Assembly: GCA_020861095.1 (NCBI GenBank)
Contig: JAJBTC010000138.1
Span: 1 to 61,769, forward strand
Length of the DNA stretch: 61,769 nt
Direction: 5' to 3'
Source of the DNA: Bacteroides sp.
Lineage (GTDB): Bacteria; Bacteroidota; Bacteroidia; Bacteroidales; Bacteroidaceae
The notes under the pieces were generated by a model. It worked only from the letters and a program-made list of their open reading frames with translations, ran no database searches and was not told the origin of the DNA. How positions within the stretch are numbered: the stretch's first letter is position 1; each line of letters opens with the position of its first letter. The position numbers were made by a program, and so were the translations under genes. Below, piece after piece: positions 47,401 through 55,724 of this stretch.

Positions 47401-47415
47401 ACTCTCTGTATCCAC
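44401..47415 (-). CDS. FAD/Fe-S D-2-hydroxyacid (D-lactate) dehydrogenase with repeat-derived insert
   Basis: 1004 residues. The N-terminal FAD-binding (FAD_binding_4) domain has 'GLPVTFRAAGTSLSGQSISD' and 'KSAMVGGIVMNNASGMNCG'. An FAD-linked oxidase C-terminal domain follows ('YGHALEGNYHFILNQSFG'). Next come two [4Fe-4S] clusters ('CIECGFCEVNC', 'CAGDGLCSTSCP') and CCG heterodisulfide-reductase-like motifs ('LCCGTIWESKG', 'VGCCGFAGDKGF'). It is thus a GlcD+GlcF-type fusion like YdiJ. In this cluster the D-lactate released by MurQ is the obvious substrate; D-2-hydroxyglutarate is the alternative. Residues about 325-365 are an insert of SD-x-K repeats plus 'NRKSVNRKS', encoded by tandem repeats and an ATTTACGATT array. 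Confidence 0.88.
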   Translation of the reverse strand: MDTESRYNEFLQEIGQFVPADRIYTDELRRLAWGTDAGFYRLIPRIVVRSAHETEVSRLLQAAHRLGLPVTFRAAGTSLSGQSISDSILVIAGKNWESYTLSEDHTVISLQPGIIGERVNEILRPYGRKFAPDPASVKSAMVGGIVMNNASGMNCGTHANSDRMLLSVRIVLPDGTLLDTGNEKSRAEFLQKKPGFIGEILSLRDRIRENTALAERIRHKYSIKNVTGLNLLPFLLYDDPFDIITHLMVGSEGTLAFLSEVTMRTEHDYPYKASAMLYFTDLREACRAVQAMKQLKDNQGEWIVKGAELLDSKSLASVGDPVAVDFIKSASDHKPGSDGKAASDSKSASTEETKIVNRKSVNRKSPGLTAVLTETKADSREQLRSHIGAIRELLGNFDTYTPVTFTDKEEEYSAYWAIRSGIFPSVGGTRPSGTTCLIEDVAFPVEHLPEATAELQQLLARHGYDDACIYGHALEGNYHFILNQSFGTEAEVKRYEQLMEEVKTLVVDTYDGSLKAEHGTGRNMAPYVKYEWGAEAFEAMKAVKTLFDPQNLLNSGVIFNNDPTCHISHFKPLPLTNAKVDRCIECGFCEVNCLSCGFTLSSRQRIVVQREISRLRQEGSDPERLALLEKQYSYPGNQTCAGDGLCSTSCPMNINTGDLTHDLRQVQFPAGSTGYKVGDWTARHLSGVKSMLRPVLTLANTAHTVLGTSLMRGITRGLHKGLGLPQWTPYLPKAYHIPGKIRKQTVPGETPLKVVYFPSCINQTMGLARKSPEELPLVNKMISLLHKAGYEVIFPPQMDSLCCGTIWESKGMTDIADRKAAELEEALYQASGQGRYPVLCDQSPCLHRMRHTIGKMKLYEPAEFIYTFLRDKLEFIPIQHPVALHITYSMKKMGLAGTIQSLASLCSPRVIIPEEVGCCGFAGDKGFTHPELNRYALRKLKPQIEHHGIRTGYSNSRTCEIGLSEHTGIPYVSIVYLVDKCTRRKETTPETTKEHTLSLNTQQI
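46321..46441. repeat. Repeat array inside the dehydrogenase gene
   Basis: 46321-46356 is an ATTTACGATT array (as in the intergenic elements). 46370-46441 holds four 18-bp tandem units of the GACGCGGATTTACTATCT type. Both stay in frame. Confidence 0.75.
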
Positions 47416-47439
47416 GTATGATAGGTTCTGAAACGGTGG

Positions 47440-48678
47440 TTATTTGTATAAATAATAGCGTTTGGAAAGCTGACGGAAATCGTCCGCGTCTTTGTACCAG
47501 TAGTCACGGATGTCTTCCCAGCGGTTGTTCTCGGCAAACCGCAGGCGGATCTGATCGCTTCCGGCCACCTGGTCGAACATACGGTAGCGACCTTCGTTGG
47601 CACGATCGAACACTGCTTTTTCCGGGTGCAGCGCGGCGGCTTCCTGCATCACGATGAACTGGATGTCGCTGAGTGCTGCTTTCCGGAAATCGGAGATGTG
47701 TACCTGCACCCCCTGCATATGCTCCCCTTGTCCCACGGAGTAGAAGGGCTTCAGGTGGATCGGGCGGAAGATCACTCCCGGCAGGTTCAGGGCATTCAGA
47801 TGGTCGGCCAGTGCTTCGGCGTTGAGCCAGGTCGCAGCGAACATCTGGAAAGGAATGGTGTAGCCTACACCGATAGACATATATCCCAATTCGCCCAGAA
47901 TACCCGATACCGGATAGAAGATAGCCGAGTGCGGATGAGGGATGTGGGGAGAAGAAGGTACCCATTGTAGTCCGGTTTGTGTATAGTCCATTTTGCGTTT
48001 CCAGCCTTTCATTTTTACCACATGGAGTTTGCAGGGATTGCCCAGCATATTCTCTCCGTTGAGCAGCAGTGCCAGTTCTCCACAGGTGAGTCCGTAAAGA
48101 TAAGGTATTTTGAATTGACTGACAAATGAGACGAATCCGTCTTCCACGAGATTCCCTTCGATCTTCAGACCACCTACCGGGTTGGGGCGGTCGAGCACTA
48201 CCAGTTCGATGTCGTTTTCTGCGGCAGCCTCCATCGCCAGTCCCATGGTACTGATGTAGGTGAAGGAGCGGCAGCCGATGTCCTGGATGTCATAGACCAG
48301 TACATCTACCCCTTCGAGCATCTCCGGGGTGGGTTTGCGGGTCTTTCCGTAGAGAGAGAAGACCGGTACTCCGGTAGAGGGGTCGGTGGTATTTTCTACT
48401 TTGTCTCCGGCATGCACGTCGCCCCGTACTCCGTGTTCCGGTCCATAGAGGGCTACTAAGGTTACGTTGGGTGCTTCGTTGAGGATGTCGATGGTAGATC
48501 TGAGGTGATTGTCTACTCCGGTGGGGTTGGTAATGAGTCCTACCCGTTTTCCTTCGAGGCATTTGAAATTCTGCTCTTTCAGTACTTCGATTCCTGTCTT
48601 GATCGTTATCTTTTGTGCCTGCGATCCGACGGCAACCGAAAGGATCAGGGCAATCAGGGCAATTTTTAGGGTTTTCAT
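47440..48678 (-). CDS. namZ: NamZ-type exo-beta-N-acetylmuramidase (DUF1343/GH171)
   Basis: 412 residues with a signal peptide ('ALIALILSVAVGSQAQ'). DUF1343 hallmarks: 'LIGLITNPTGVD'-like 'RVGLITNPTGVD', 'ALYGPEHGVRGDVHAGDKVE', 'GVPVFSLYG', 'LVYDIQDIGCRSFTYISTM', 'VLDRPNPVGG', 'GLTCGELALLLNGE' and 'MSIGVGYTIPFQMFAATW'. Characterised NamZ releases non-reducing terminal MurNAc from peptidoglycan fragments. It would act in the periplasm or outside, feeding MurNAc to the importer, kinase and MurQ in this cluster. A second paralog opens the cluster at 60326-61495; the two are clearly diverged, suggesting different substrates. Confidence 0.9.
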   Translation of the reverse strand: MKTLKIALIALILSVAVGSQAQKITIKTGIEVLKEQNFKCLEGKRVGLITNPTGVDNHLRSTIDILNEAPNVTLVALYGPEHGVRGDVHAGDKVENTTDPSTGVPVFSLYGKTRKPTPEMLEGVDVLVYDIQDIGCRSFTYISTMGLAMEAAAENDIELVVLDRPNPVGGLKIEGNLVEDGFVSFVSQFKIPYLYGLTCGELALLLNGENMLGNPCKLHVVKMKGWKRKMDYTQTGLQWVPSSPHIPHPHSAIFYPVSGILGELGYMSIGVGYTIPFQMFAATWLNAEALADHLNALNLPGVIFRPIHLKPFYSVGQGEHMQGVQVHISDFRKAALSDIQFIVMQEAAALHPEKAVFDRANEGRYRMFDQVAGSDQIRLRFAENNRWEDIRDYWYKDADDFRQLSKRYYLYK

Positions 48679-48714
48679 CAGTTAGGTTGTTTATAAATGA
48701 TGTAAAAATGAATG

Positions 48715-50040
48715 TTATACTTTCTTGCCAAACAGCGGATCCATCTTTCTGTATACCAGCATAGAGGCCAATATACCGGGGAGAGTACACACACATACCC
48801 AGATGAAGAAGTGGGTGTATCCGAGTTGCTCCTGTATCCATCCGGCAGCCATGCCCGGCAGCATCATACCCAATGCCATAAATCCGGTGGCAATGGCGTA
48901 GTGAGCTGTTTTGCTCGGGCCGTCGGCGATGTAGATCAGGTAGAGCATATAGGCGGTAAATCCGAATCCGTAGCCCAGCTGTTCGATAGCCACACACCCG
49001 GTCACTAACCAGAAATTATCTGTCATGGACCAGGAAAGCCATACATAGAGGAGGTCAGGCAGGTTGATGGCAATGGCCATGGGAATGATCCATTTCCGGA
49101 AGCCGTCTCTGGAAATAAGCAGTCCGCCCACTATTCCCCCGACCAGCAATGAGATCACACCTATGGTTCCGTAGATCAGACCTACATCGGCTGTGGCCAG
49201 TTGCAGTCCGCCGGCCTCCGGTTTATCCAGCAGGAACGGGGAGGCGATCTTGGCCAGCTGCGATTCACCCAGCCGATAAGTAAGGATAAAGAAGAACATC
49301 AGGCCCAGGTTCTTTTTCCGGAAGAAGCTGACAAATGTAAGTACGAAATCCTCTAACATCCGGGCCGCGCTCAGACCCTCGCGTTTGGTATCGCTGACGG
49401 GATAGGGCAGGATGGCCTGATGATAGAGCGTGAGTCCGATGAAGATAGCCGCTACTAAGTAGAAGGTGATGCTCCAGGCCATAGGGATATTACCTCCTGC
49501 GGAGGCCAGGATCTTTCCATCGGCCATCCATCCGGCCAGCATCACTAAGATGCCCTGTCCGAAGATAGAGGCAAAACGATAGAAAGTGTTGCGGATGCCT
49601 ACGAAGAAAGATTGCTCGCCCGAAGTAAGGCCCAGCATATAGAAACCGTCGGCAGCGATGTCGTGGGTAGCCGAACTGAACGCTACCAGCCAGAAGAAAG
49701 CCAGGGTCGATTGCAGGAAGAAAGTGGTAGGGATACAGAAAGCGATACCGGCAAATCCGGCGGCAATCAGTCCCTGCATAGCAATGACCCAGGCCCGCTT
49801 GGTCTTGACCAGATCTACGAAGGGGCTCCACAGGGGCTTGATGACCCACGGCAGGTAGAGCCACGAGGTATAGAGAGCGATCTCGGTGTTGCTGAGTCCC
49901 AGGTTTTTGTACATGATCACGGCTACGGTCATCACCGTCACATAAGGAAGTCCCTGTGCGAAATAGAGGGTAGGGATCCATGCCCACGGGTTGCGGGTGG
50001 TTTTGCGCTTCGTTGTTGGTCCTGCGTTTTCTTCTTGCAT
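48715..50040 (-). CDS. ampG: AmpG-like MFS permease
   Basis: 441 residues with twelve likely spans. The N terminus 'WIPTLYFAQGLPYVTVMTVA' and 'LPWVIKPLWSPFVDLVKTKR' is the signature of AmpG-type muropeptide permeases. AmpG imports GlcNAc-anhydroMurNAc (peptides) by proton symport across the inner membrane. Placement between SpoIID and NamZ fits amino-sugar or muropeptide uptake. The cluster has two other membrane transporter candidates (the DUF5009 protein and the SSS symporter), so exact substrates are uncertain. Spacing of 36-37 bp on both sides fits one operon. Confidence 0.87.
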   Translation of the reverse strand: MQEENAGPTTKRKTTRNPWAWIPTLYFAQGLPYVTVMTVAVIMYKNLGLSNTEIALYTSWLYLPWVIKPLWSPFVDLVKTKRAWVIAMQGLIAAGFAGIAFCIPTTFFLQSTLAFFWLVAFSSATHDIAADGFYMLGLTSGEQSFFVGIRNTFYRFASIFGQGILVMLAGWMADGKILASAGGNIPMAWSITFYLVAAIFIGLTLYHQAILPYPVSDTKREGLSAARMLEDFVLTFVSFFRKKNLGLMFFFILTYRLGESQLAKIASPFLLDKPEAGGLQLATADVGLIYGTIGVISLLVGGIVGGLLISRDGFRKWIIPMAIAINLPDLLYVWLSWSMTDNFWLVTGCVAIEQLGYGFGFTAYMLYLIYIADGPSKTAHYAIATGFMALGMMLPGMAAGWIQEQLGYTHFFIWVCVCTLPGILASMLVYRKMDPLFGKKV

Positions 50041-50077
50041 GGTATGTGTGTTTAATATAGAATCCTATGTATGGGTA

Positions 50078-51391
50078 TCAGTGGTACAACTTCTCTATAG
50101 AGGCACCCATGTAATAGTGCAGCAATATGTCTGTGTAGGGATAGCCCTGCTCGCCCATTACGGCTGCTCCGATCTGACACAGGCCTACGCCGTGTCCCCA
50201 GCCCGCACCTGTCAGGGTGAACGTAGCCGGAACCCCGTCTTGCATCTCTCCTTTGTCTGCCACGAAAGCGGAACTATAGAGGTGAGAGGTAGAGAAGGTA
50301 CGACGGATCTCCAGTTCTTTGCCGATGGTAAGGGTGCGTTTGCTTCCTACGACGCGCAGGCGCACCAGACGGCCCGAACTTCCCCTTTCTACCGGGATAA
50401 GGTCGAGGATATCGCCGAAGTCAATGCCCGAACGTTCGCGCACCAGCGTGGCTATCTCTTGCTGGGTATACTGTACTTTCCAGCGGTAGAAATCGGTTGT
50501 CTCCTGGTCGTAGTTGTTGAGCACCTGTCCCAGGATATGCTTGTCTGTGGTGTTGCAGAAGGCATCCGGGGAGGTACGTATCCATGAGATGGCTTCCTGT
50601 TCCTGATGCAGGTCGGGCAGCCACTTATCTGCTTTATAGTCTCGCTGCGGAGCTAAGTAGGGATAGCGGATGTCTTCCCAACAGTTCCGGAATTCTTCAA
50701 AAGCCCCTCCGCAGCACTTGGAGAAGCGGGCATCACAGATCTTGCCGTCGTAGCTGAGTATCTCTCCGCGGGTGCTCTCCACGGCTTCTTTTACCGGCAG
50801 GGTAGAGGCACGTGTGATGCCCTGGTAGCGCTGGCAGTGATCGTCGGCGCAGACATCGAAGCGGGTATGATCTTCGCGGTCGTACCAGCGGATGCGCTCT
50901 TCGTCGTTTTCCCAACCGGAGACGTAGGAGGTATGGGAGTCCGAGAGTTCTTTGTTCTTCTCTATCTGTGCCAGGAGCCAGCTGCGCGAAATCACGGCAT
51001 GGGCTTTCAGCAGTTCGGGGGAAGCCGTGGCACTCATCTCCGAAGAGATGACGCTGATGAGGTATTCCTCTACCGGAAGGATATTGATCGCAGTGAGTTT
51101 CTTGTTCTCTGCAATAATCTTCAGGCAGCCCGCGAAACGCTGGTCCTCTTTGCGCTCCCAATGGAAGTTGATACCGATGGTCACGTCCAGCAGATCAAAG
51201 CAGGCATTCTCTGCGGTGGGTTCGAACATCAGTTCGTCGTACAGTTTGCCTTTCCAGAGTATTTTCCCGTCGCACCAGGTAGCGACCTGCTTTCCGGTTG
51301 CTTCTTCTTTCCCGAAACAGTAACCGGAAGGAAATACAAACTCGATCTGTGGCTCGGACATAATGCCCACATGTACATACGGCTCTTTCAT
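50078..51391 (-). CDS. SpoIID/LytB-domain protein
   Basis: 437 residues from ATG 51391, which overlaps the preceding stop (ATGA); an open upstream extension exists but lacks support. The SpoIID domain is clear: 'LPVEEYLISVISSEMSATAS', 'LKAHAVISRSWLLAQIEKNK', 'VESTRGEILSYDGKICDARF', 'FSKCCGGAFEE' and the C-terminal 'TLTGAGWGHGVGLCQIGAAV'. SpoIID is a lytic transglycosylase for denuded glycan strands. No signal peptide is visible, which is odd for a peptidoglycan enzyme and raises the chance of a cytoplasmic role or an unusual export route. Confidence 0.87.
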   Translation of the reverse strand: MKEPYVHVGIMSEPQIEFVFPSGYCFGKEEATGKQVATWCDGKILWKGKLYDELMFEPTAENACFDLLDVTIGINFHWERKEDQRFAGCLKIIAENKKLTAINILPVEEYLISVISSEMSATASPELLKAHAVISRSWLLAQIEKNKELSDSHTSYVSGWENDEERIRWYDREDHTRFDVCADDHCQRYQGITRASTLPVKEAVESTRGEILSYDGKICDARFSKCCGGAFEEFRNCWEDIRYPYLAPQRDYKADKWLPDLHQEQEAISWIRTSPDAFCNTTDKHILGQVLNNYDQETTDFYRWKVQYTQQEIATLVRERSGIDFGDILDLIPVERGSSGRLVRLRVVGSKRTLTIGKELEIRRTFSTSHLYSSAFVADKGEMQDGVPATFTLTGAGWGHGVGLCQIGAAVMGEQGYPYTDILLHYYMGASIEKLYH

Positions 51392-52320
51392 ACTTTTTCT
51401 TTTATACGTTGTTTCCACTGGCGGAAAGCCTCTTCTCCCAGACATACTTCCGAGAGTATGGCCGCGATCTGTTCCGAAGTAATCTTTTCAAAATCTTTTT
51501 CCTGCGGAGTGATGAATACTCCGCCCATGTCCACCGAGGCAGGGCTGATGAGCAGATTCTCTTCCCCTTCGGCGAAGTAGCAACCGGGGCGGTGCCTGGC
51601 ACGGGGAAACAGGGCGGCTATCCACCTGTCGTCCTCTTTCCAGGCCAGCAGGTTCATCATGGGCTCCTCTTCACCGGCAGGTATCTCCAGGGCTTCGTAT
51701 GCGATCCGGAACAATTCCGCGGCATCTTCGGCGTGCGTGGCTTCGATCACCAGCGGATGGCGGAGCGTATCGTTGGTCTGCCACAGGGTAGCGTTCCGGT
51801 AAGACACGACCGGGTGGGTCTTACTGGCTTCCCAGCTCTTTTCGAAAGGCAGGAATCCTTTGTTGCCCGCCTGGAAATGCAGATGGTCGGGTGCAGAGGC
51901 TCCACATCTGGGACCGTTGTAGAAGATCACATACTCGTCTAAGGCTGCGGCCAGTGCCAGCATATCTGTAAACCGGTGGGCGATGCGCTGGTCTATGTGG
52001 GCCGTATCCGGGATGGTCAGGTGTCTGGGAAAGATCGGGAAGGGATTCACTAAAATGGTGTAGTGCCCTCCGAATCCGATGCCGCGTTGTGCGGCGGGCA
52101 GGTTGGCCTGACAGAGAAAGCATGTACGCTCCCGAATAGACTGTGTGTCTACCTTAGCTGCCGAAGAGACCATGCGGGCCGGGTTGAACTGCACCTGATA
52201 GGGCAATCCGCCGACGGTGAACGAGCGGGTACGCACACCGGCCAGTGCCTCGTAGTTGGTGCGGGCTGTGTCCCAATCGCGTATCTGCTGGGTGAGAAGT
52301 TGGTGTATGGCTTCTTTCAT
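51388..52320 (-). CDS. DUF4922 protein, HIT-like nucleotidyl phosphorylase relative
   Basis: 310 residues, cytoplasmic. It has 'CFLCQANLPAAQRGI', a CxxC that may bind zinc, and 'NGPRCGASAPDHLHFQAGN', which gives the His-x-His-x-Gln active site of the HIT/GalT-like superfamily. Relatives include GDP-hexose and ADP-sugar phosphorylases. The reaction in this cluster is unknown; a nucleotide-sugar step tied to the neighbouring glycosyltransferase is a reasonable guess. The stop codon overlaps the SpoIID start by 4 bp, and the glycosyltransferase stop is 6 bp upstream, so the three genes are translationally linked. Confidence 0.8.
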   Translation of the reverse strand: MKEAIHQLLTQQIRDWDTARTNYEALAGVRTRSFTVGGLPYQVQFNPARMVSSAAKVDTQSIRERTCFLCQANLPAAQRGIGFGGHYTILVNPFPIFPRHLTIPDTAHIDQRIAHRFTDMLALAAALDEYVIFYNGPRCGASAPDHLHFQAGNKGFLPFEKSWEASKTHPVVSYRNATLWQTNDTLRHPLVIEATHAEDAAELFRIAYEALEIPAGEEEPMMNLLAWKEDDRWIAALFPRARHRPGCYFAEGEENLLISPASVDMGGVFITPQEKDFEKITSEQIAAILSEVCLGEEAFRQWKQRIKEKV

Positions 52321-52326
52321 AAAATG

Positions 52327-53792
52327 TCAGGAATTGGCCCGGTTCATCGCTATTCTGGCCTGGAGTTCCCAGGTACGGATGCGGTCTTTGTAGAGGTTGT
52401 GGTTGTTCATCTTCACGATATCCAGCGAAGCATCGGAGTTGTCCTCCCAGCGGCGGCACAGGTAGACTACGTCGTAGATGCGACCGATCTGGTAGCGGCG
52501 CGAGAAGTTGAGCCCCAGCGCGTAGTCTTCGCCATAGCTGGTGTTGGGAACCTTGATCTCGCGCAATACCGGTGTATAGAAGGCACGGGGGCGCCCAGTC
52601 CGTTGATGCGCAGGGCATTGTTGCGACCGTTGTCCGGTGTCCACTCTTTGTGGTCGATGATGCCCGGAGGGATCATATTCATATCGAAATCGGTCATCAT
52701 ATAGGTACCTACCACCATCGCGCAGTTCTGTTCGTAGAACGCGTTGACCATGGTTTGCAGGGTGTGCTCGTCTTTATAGACGTCGTCGCTGTCGAGCTGT
52801 ACGGCGAATTTTCCACAGTCGGCGTGGTGCACACCCAGGTTCCAGCATCCTCCGATACCGAGATCCTGCCGTTCGGGTATCAGGTGAATCAGGCGCTCGT
52901 CCGAAGCAAACTCGCGGATGGCCTCCGTGGTGCCGTCTGTAGAGTGGTTGTCTATCACGATCAGGTTGAACCGGAAGTCGGTCTGCTGGGTCAGTACCGA
53001 GCGGATCGCGTCGCGGATGGTACGGATGCGGTTGCGCACCGGAATGATCACGGAAGCCTCGTATGCGAAGTTGCCCGCTTCGAAAGCGATGGACTGGAAT
53101 TCCGGTTGGAGGTAGCCACCAATCTCTTTCAGGTGTTCCGTGCAGGCCTGCTCCATCTCGATCTGTACGCCGCGGTTCTTCGGGTCTACATAGTCGAAGA
53201 TCTTTTCACCGCTTTTGCGGGTATCCTGTTCTACCTCCGAGTAGAGGTATTCGTTGATATGCACGAGGGAATATTTCTGCGAGAGTTTCAGGCGCAGGTC
53301 GTACATACCGGCATACTGATAGTCGGCCCGCATACGCGAGACAGACTCTTTCAGCGCGTCTGCGCGGAACAACAACACAGAACCGAAGTTGAAATCGTCG
53401 CGCAGACTGCCTTGCTGATAATCGATCACCGGAGCATGTGTCTTGTTGTCGCCACAGATCTGGTAGTGGTCTGCATATATCATTCCGGCTCCGGAGTCGG
53501 CAGCCAGCATCGTCATACGATCGAGTGCGAAATAGCCCATTTCCAGCGTGGTATATTTGGTGTAGATCAGGCTGTAGGACGCGTCGGAGCGTTCCGCGAT
53601 GGCTTTCAGTGTAGAAGAGTGTTGCAGTCCCTCTACCCGGATCACTTCGCATCCTTCGATGATTTCGGTTGTAGGTTCGGTGGCCAGCAGGTAGATCTTG
53701 CCTACGAGTGCGTTCTCCCGGAGACCCCGGACGGTTTTATCTGCTTGTGCTTTTCCCGCGAAAGGGATGAAGCAATGGATGGTACTGTTCAT
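52327..53792 (-). CDS. Family 2 glycosyltransferase, frameshifted in a C run
   Basis: The first frame runs from ATG 53792 and contains a complete GT-A region: '[20 protein letters not shown]', '[20 protein letters not shown]' and the DxD motif in '[13 protein letters not shown]'. The frame is lost at the run GGGGG (52587-52591; CCCCC on the coding strand). Adding one C restores '[20 protein letters not shown]' and continues to the stop at 52327, with '[20 protein letters not shown]' typical of the family. The intact product would be about 488 residues. Its acceptor is unknown; a role in cell-wall or surface glycan building is inferred. Either sequence error or a real break. Confidence 0.82.
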
Positions 53793-53864
53793 ATATATCT
53801 GTTATTAGTAGGTTTTCATTTTCTGTTCTATGTAACATACAGAGATCTGACGTAACATACGGAT

Positions 53865-55712
53865 CTACTCTTTCCACCGCAACAGGGCTACTTCTCCTCC
53901 GGTGGCAGTGACCAGCACCTGGTGTCGGTTGACAGGCACTACGGTGTTGGTAAGCGAATTCCCTGTCTTGTGTTTCCAGAGTATCTCTCCGTTTTCTGGT
54001 TTCAAGGCAAAAATAAGTCCTTCTTTGGTACTTCCAAACACAACTCCTTCTTTTTCTACCGGCATCGAAGGAGCATGTTCGTAGCCGAAGCCTACATCAG
54101 AGGCCCAGATCTGGCGGGGAACATCTCCCGCGGTGGCGTAGCATACGATGCTATCGTTCATGGTCTTGCTGTATACCTGCTGTCCGTCTTCCGAGAGTCC
54201 GATGGTCTCTCGTACCACAGATTGTTTCGTGCGCCATACGGTTTCGCCTGTTTGCAGGTCGATGGCTGTCATGGCCCGTTCGGGGTCGGTGATGAATACC
54301 TTGCCGTTGGCAGCCACCGGCCATACCGCAGCGGGTGAGAAGTGCATGCGGGTAAGTCCGCCGGTCCACTTCCAGAGTTCCTTTCCGTTCGTCTTGTCTA
54401 AGGCGTAGAGTGTATTGTCCCAGGCCCCGAAGATCACCTTATTTTCACAGACCAGCGGTTTGGTCTCGATGTATCCTTTCACGCCGGAGTAGGCCCAGAT
54501 AACATGACCGGTCTTTATGTCGATGGCCCGGAACGTATGGTCGCTCGCGCCGATGTAGGCGATCCCTTTCTCTATGGTCACTGCCCCCAGCACAGGCTCT
54601 CCGGCAGCTACGTTCCAGAGCTCTTTTCCGCTTCTGGTATCCAGTCCGTAGATGTAGCGGTCGGCAGAGCCAAAGACAACGACTCCGTCTGCGGCCTCCG
54701 GAGTGCCTACGATGCGGTTGCCCGAAGCGAAGCTCCATTGTTTTTTCCCGTCTGGTAAGGAGTAGCTGGTGAGATATCCCCTATCGTCTCCTACGAAGAC
54801 CTGATCCTGGTACAGGGCAGGGGAGGAGTAGATGCCGATGCCGGTCTGTACAAGCCACTGCTCCTCTACCTGCGCGTAGGTTTCGTTGACGGAGAAATCG
54901 GGATATTTATCGGTTGCTCCCTCCAGGTTGTAGTATTTTTCTGTCAGGGAGAGAGAAAGCCATTTCTCCATTTCTCCGCCGATCTTATGTTCATATACAA
55001 GGATAGAATCCGCGGTCACCTCGTAGATGCTGTAGCCACCCACCGGTTGGCCGGCCCGTAGCGTGGAGCGGTTCAGGATACCCGGGATACCGTCGTAAGA
55101 AAGGAGGAGGTTGTTGTGATAGTGACCTCCGAGGAAGGTGCGGATGTTGTACGGACGCACGGCGTCGGTCACCTCGTACCAATTGTCTACATCTCCTTCC
55201 TGCAACGGATAGTGAGTCACTAAGATCACCGGTTGTTCTTTTCCCGCAGCCTCCAGTTCTTCCCGGAGCCAGGTAATGTCCTGCGGTACCACGTGTCCGT
55301 TGGCCATACGCATCAACGGGCCGGTATTGAATCCCAGGAACAGAAACCCTTTGTGTTCGAACCGGAAGCGTTCCCCTCCGAAGATCTCTCCGAAATCGGT
55401 CACCCCCGATTCGCTCCATTTGGTCTCGTGATTTCCTGCTACGGCATAGTAGGGTACTTTGAGCTTATCCAGTATTTCTTTGGCATGACGCAATGAAGCG
55501 CGGTCTCCCTCCTCGGTCAGGTCTCCGGTGACTAAGACAAATTCAATCCCTTCGGTAGCATTCACCTGATCTACTGCTTGTTGCAGGTCTTCATGGGCAT
55601 TGGTCTTCGGCGTGAGGTGAGTGTCCGTGAAGAGGGCGAACCGGAATCCCTGTGCCTGAAGTCCGGTACATAAAAGCAGTAAACTTATGATAAATAAATG
55701 TTTCAGTCTCAT
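53865..55712 (-). CDS. Exported metallophosphoesterase fused to PQQ-type beta-propeller
   Basis: 615 residues with a signal peptide ('LFIISLLLLCTGLQAQ'). The first 270 residues are a calcineurin-like phosphoesterase: 'FALFTDTHL', 'FVLVTGDLTEEGD', 'YYAVAGNHETKW', 'VILVTHYPLQEGD' and 'RTFLGGHYHNN' carry the metal ligands. The rest is a PQQ/pyrrolo-quinoline-quinone-like propeller with repeats such as 'GLDTRSGKELWNVAAGEPVL' and 'ALDKTNGKELWKWTGG'. It acts in the periplasm; the propeller probably binds a partner or ligand rather than PQQ. The substrate is unknown, possibly a phosphorylated wall fragment or lipid-linked product given the cluster. Confidence 0.87.
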   Translation of the reverse strand: MRLKHLFIISLLLLCTGLQAQGFRFALFTDTHLTPKTNAHEDLQQAVDQVNATEGIEFVLVTGDLTEEGDRASLRHAKEILDKLKVPYYAVAGNHETKWSESGVTDFGEIFGGERFRFEHKGFLFLGFNTGPLMRMANGHVVPQDITWLREELEAAGKEQPVILVTHYPLQEGDVDNWYEVTDAVRPYNIRTFLGGHYHNNLLLSYDGIPGILNRSTLRAGQPVGGYSIYEVTADSILVYEHKIGGEMEKWLSLSLTEKYYNLEGATDKYPDFSVNETYAQVEEQWLVQTGIGIYSSPALYQDQVFVGDDRGYLTSYSLPDGKKQWSFASGNRIVGTPEAADGVVVFGSADRYIYGLDTRSGKELWNVAAGEPVLGAVTIEKGIAYIGASDHTFRAIDIKTGHVIWAYSGVKGYIETKPLVCENKVIFGAWDNTLYALDKTNGKELWKWTGGLTRMHFSPAAVWPVAANGKVFITDPERAMTAIDLQTGETVWRTKQSVVRETIGLSEDGQQVYSKTMNDSIVCYATAGDVPRQIWASDVGFGYEHAPSMPVEKEGVVFGSTKEGLIFALKPENGEILWKHKTGNSLTNTVVPVNRHQVLVTATGGEVALLRWKE

Positions 55713-55724
55713 GGTTTCCTCAGG

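Noticed and set aside
52572..53855. 427-codon plus-strand frame
   Set aside because: Antisense shadow of the glycosyltransferase; no recognisable product.
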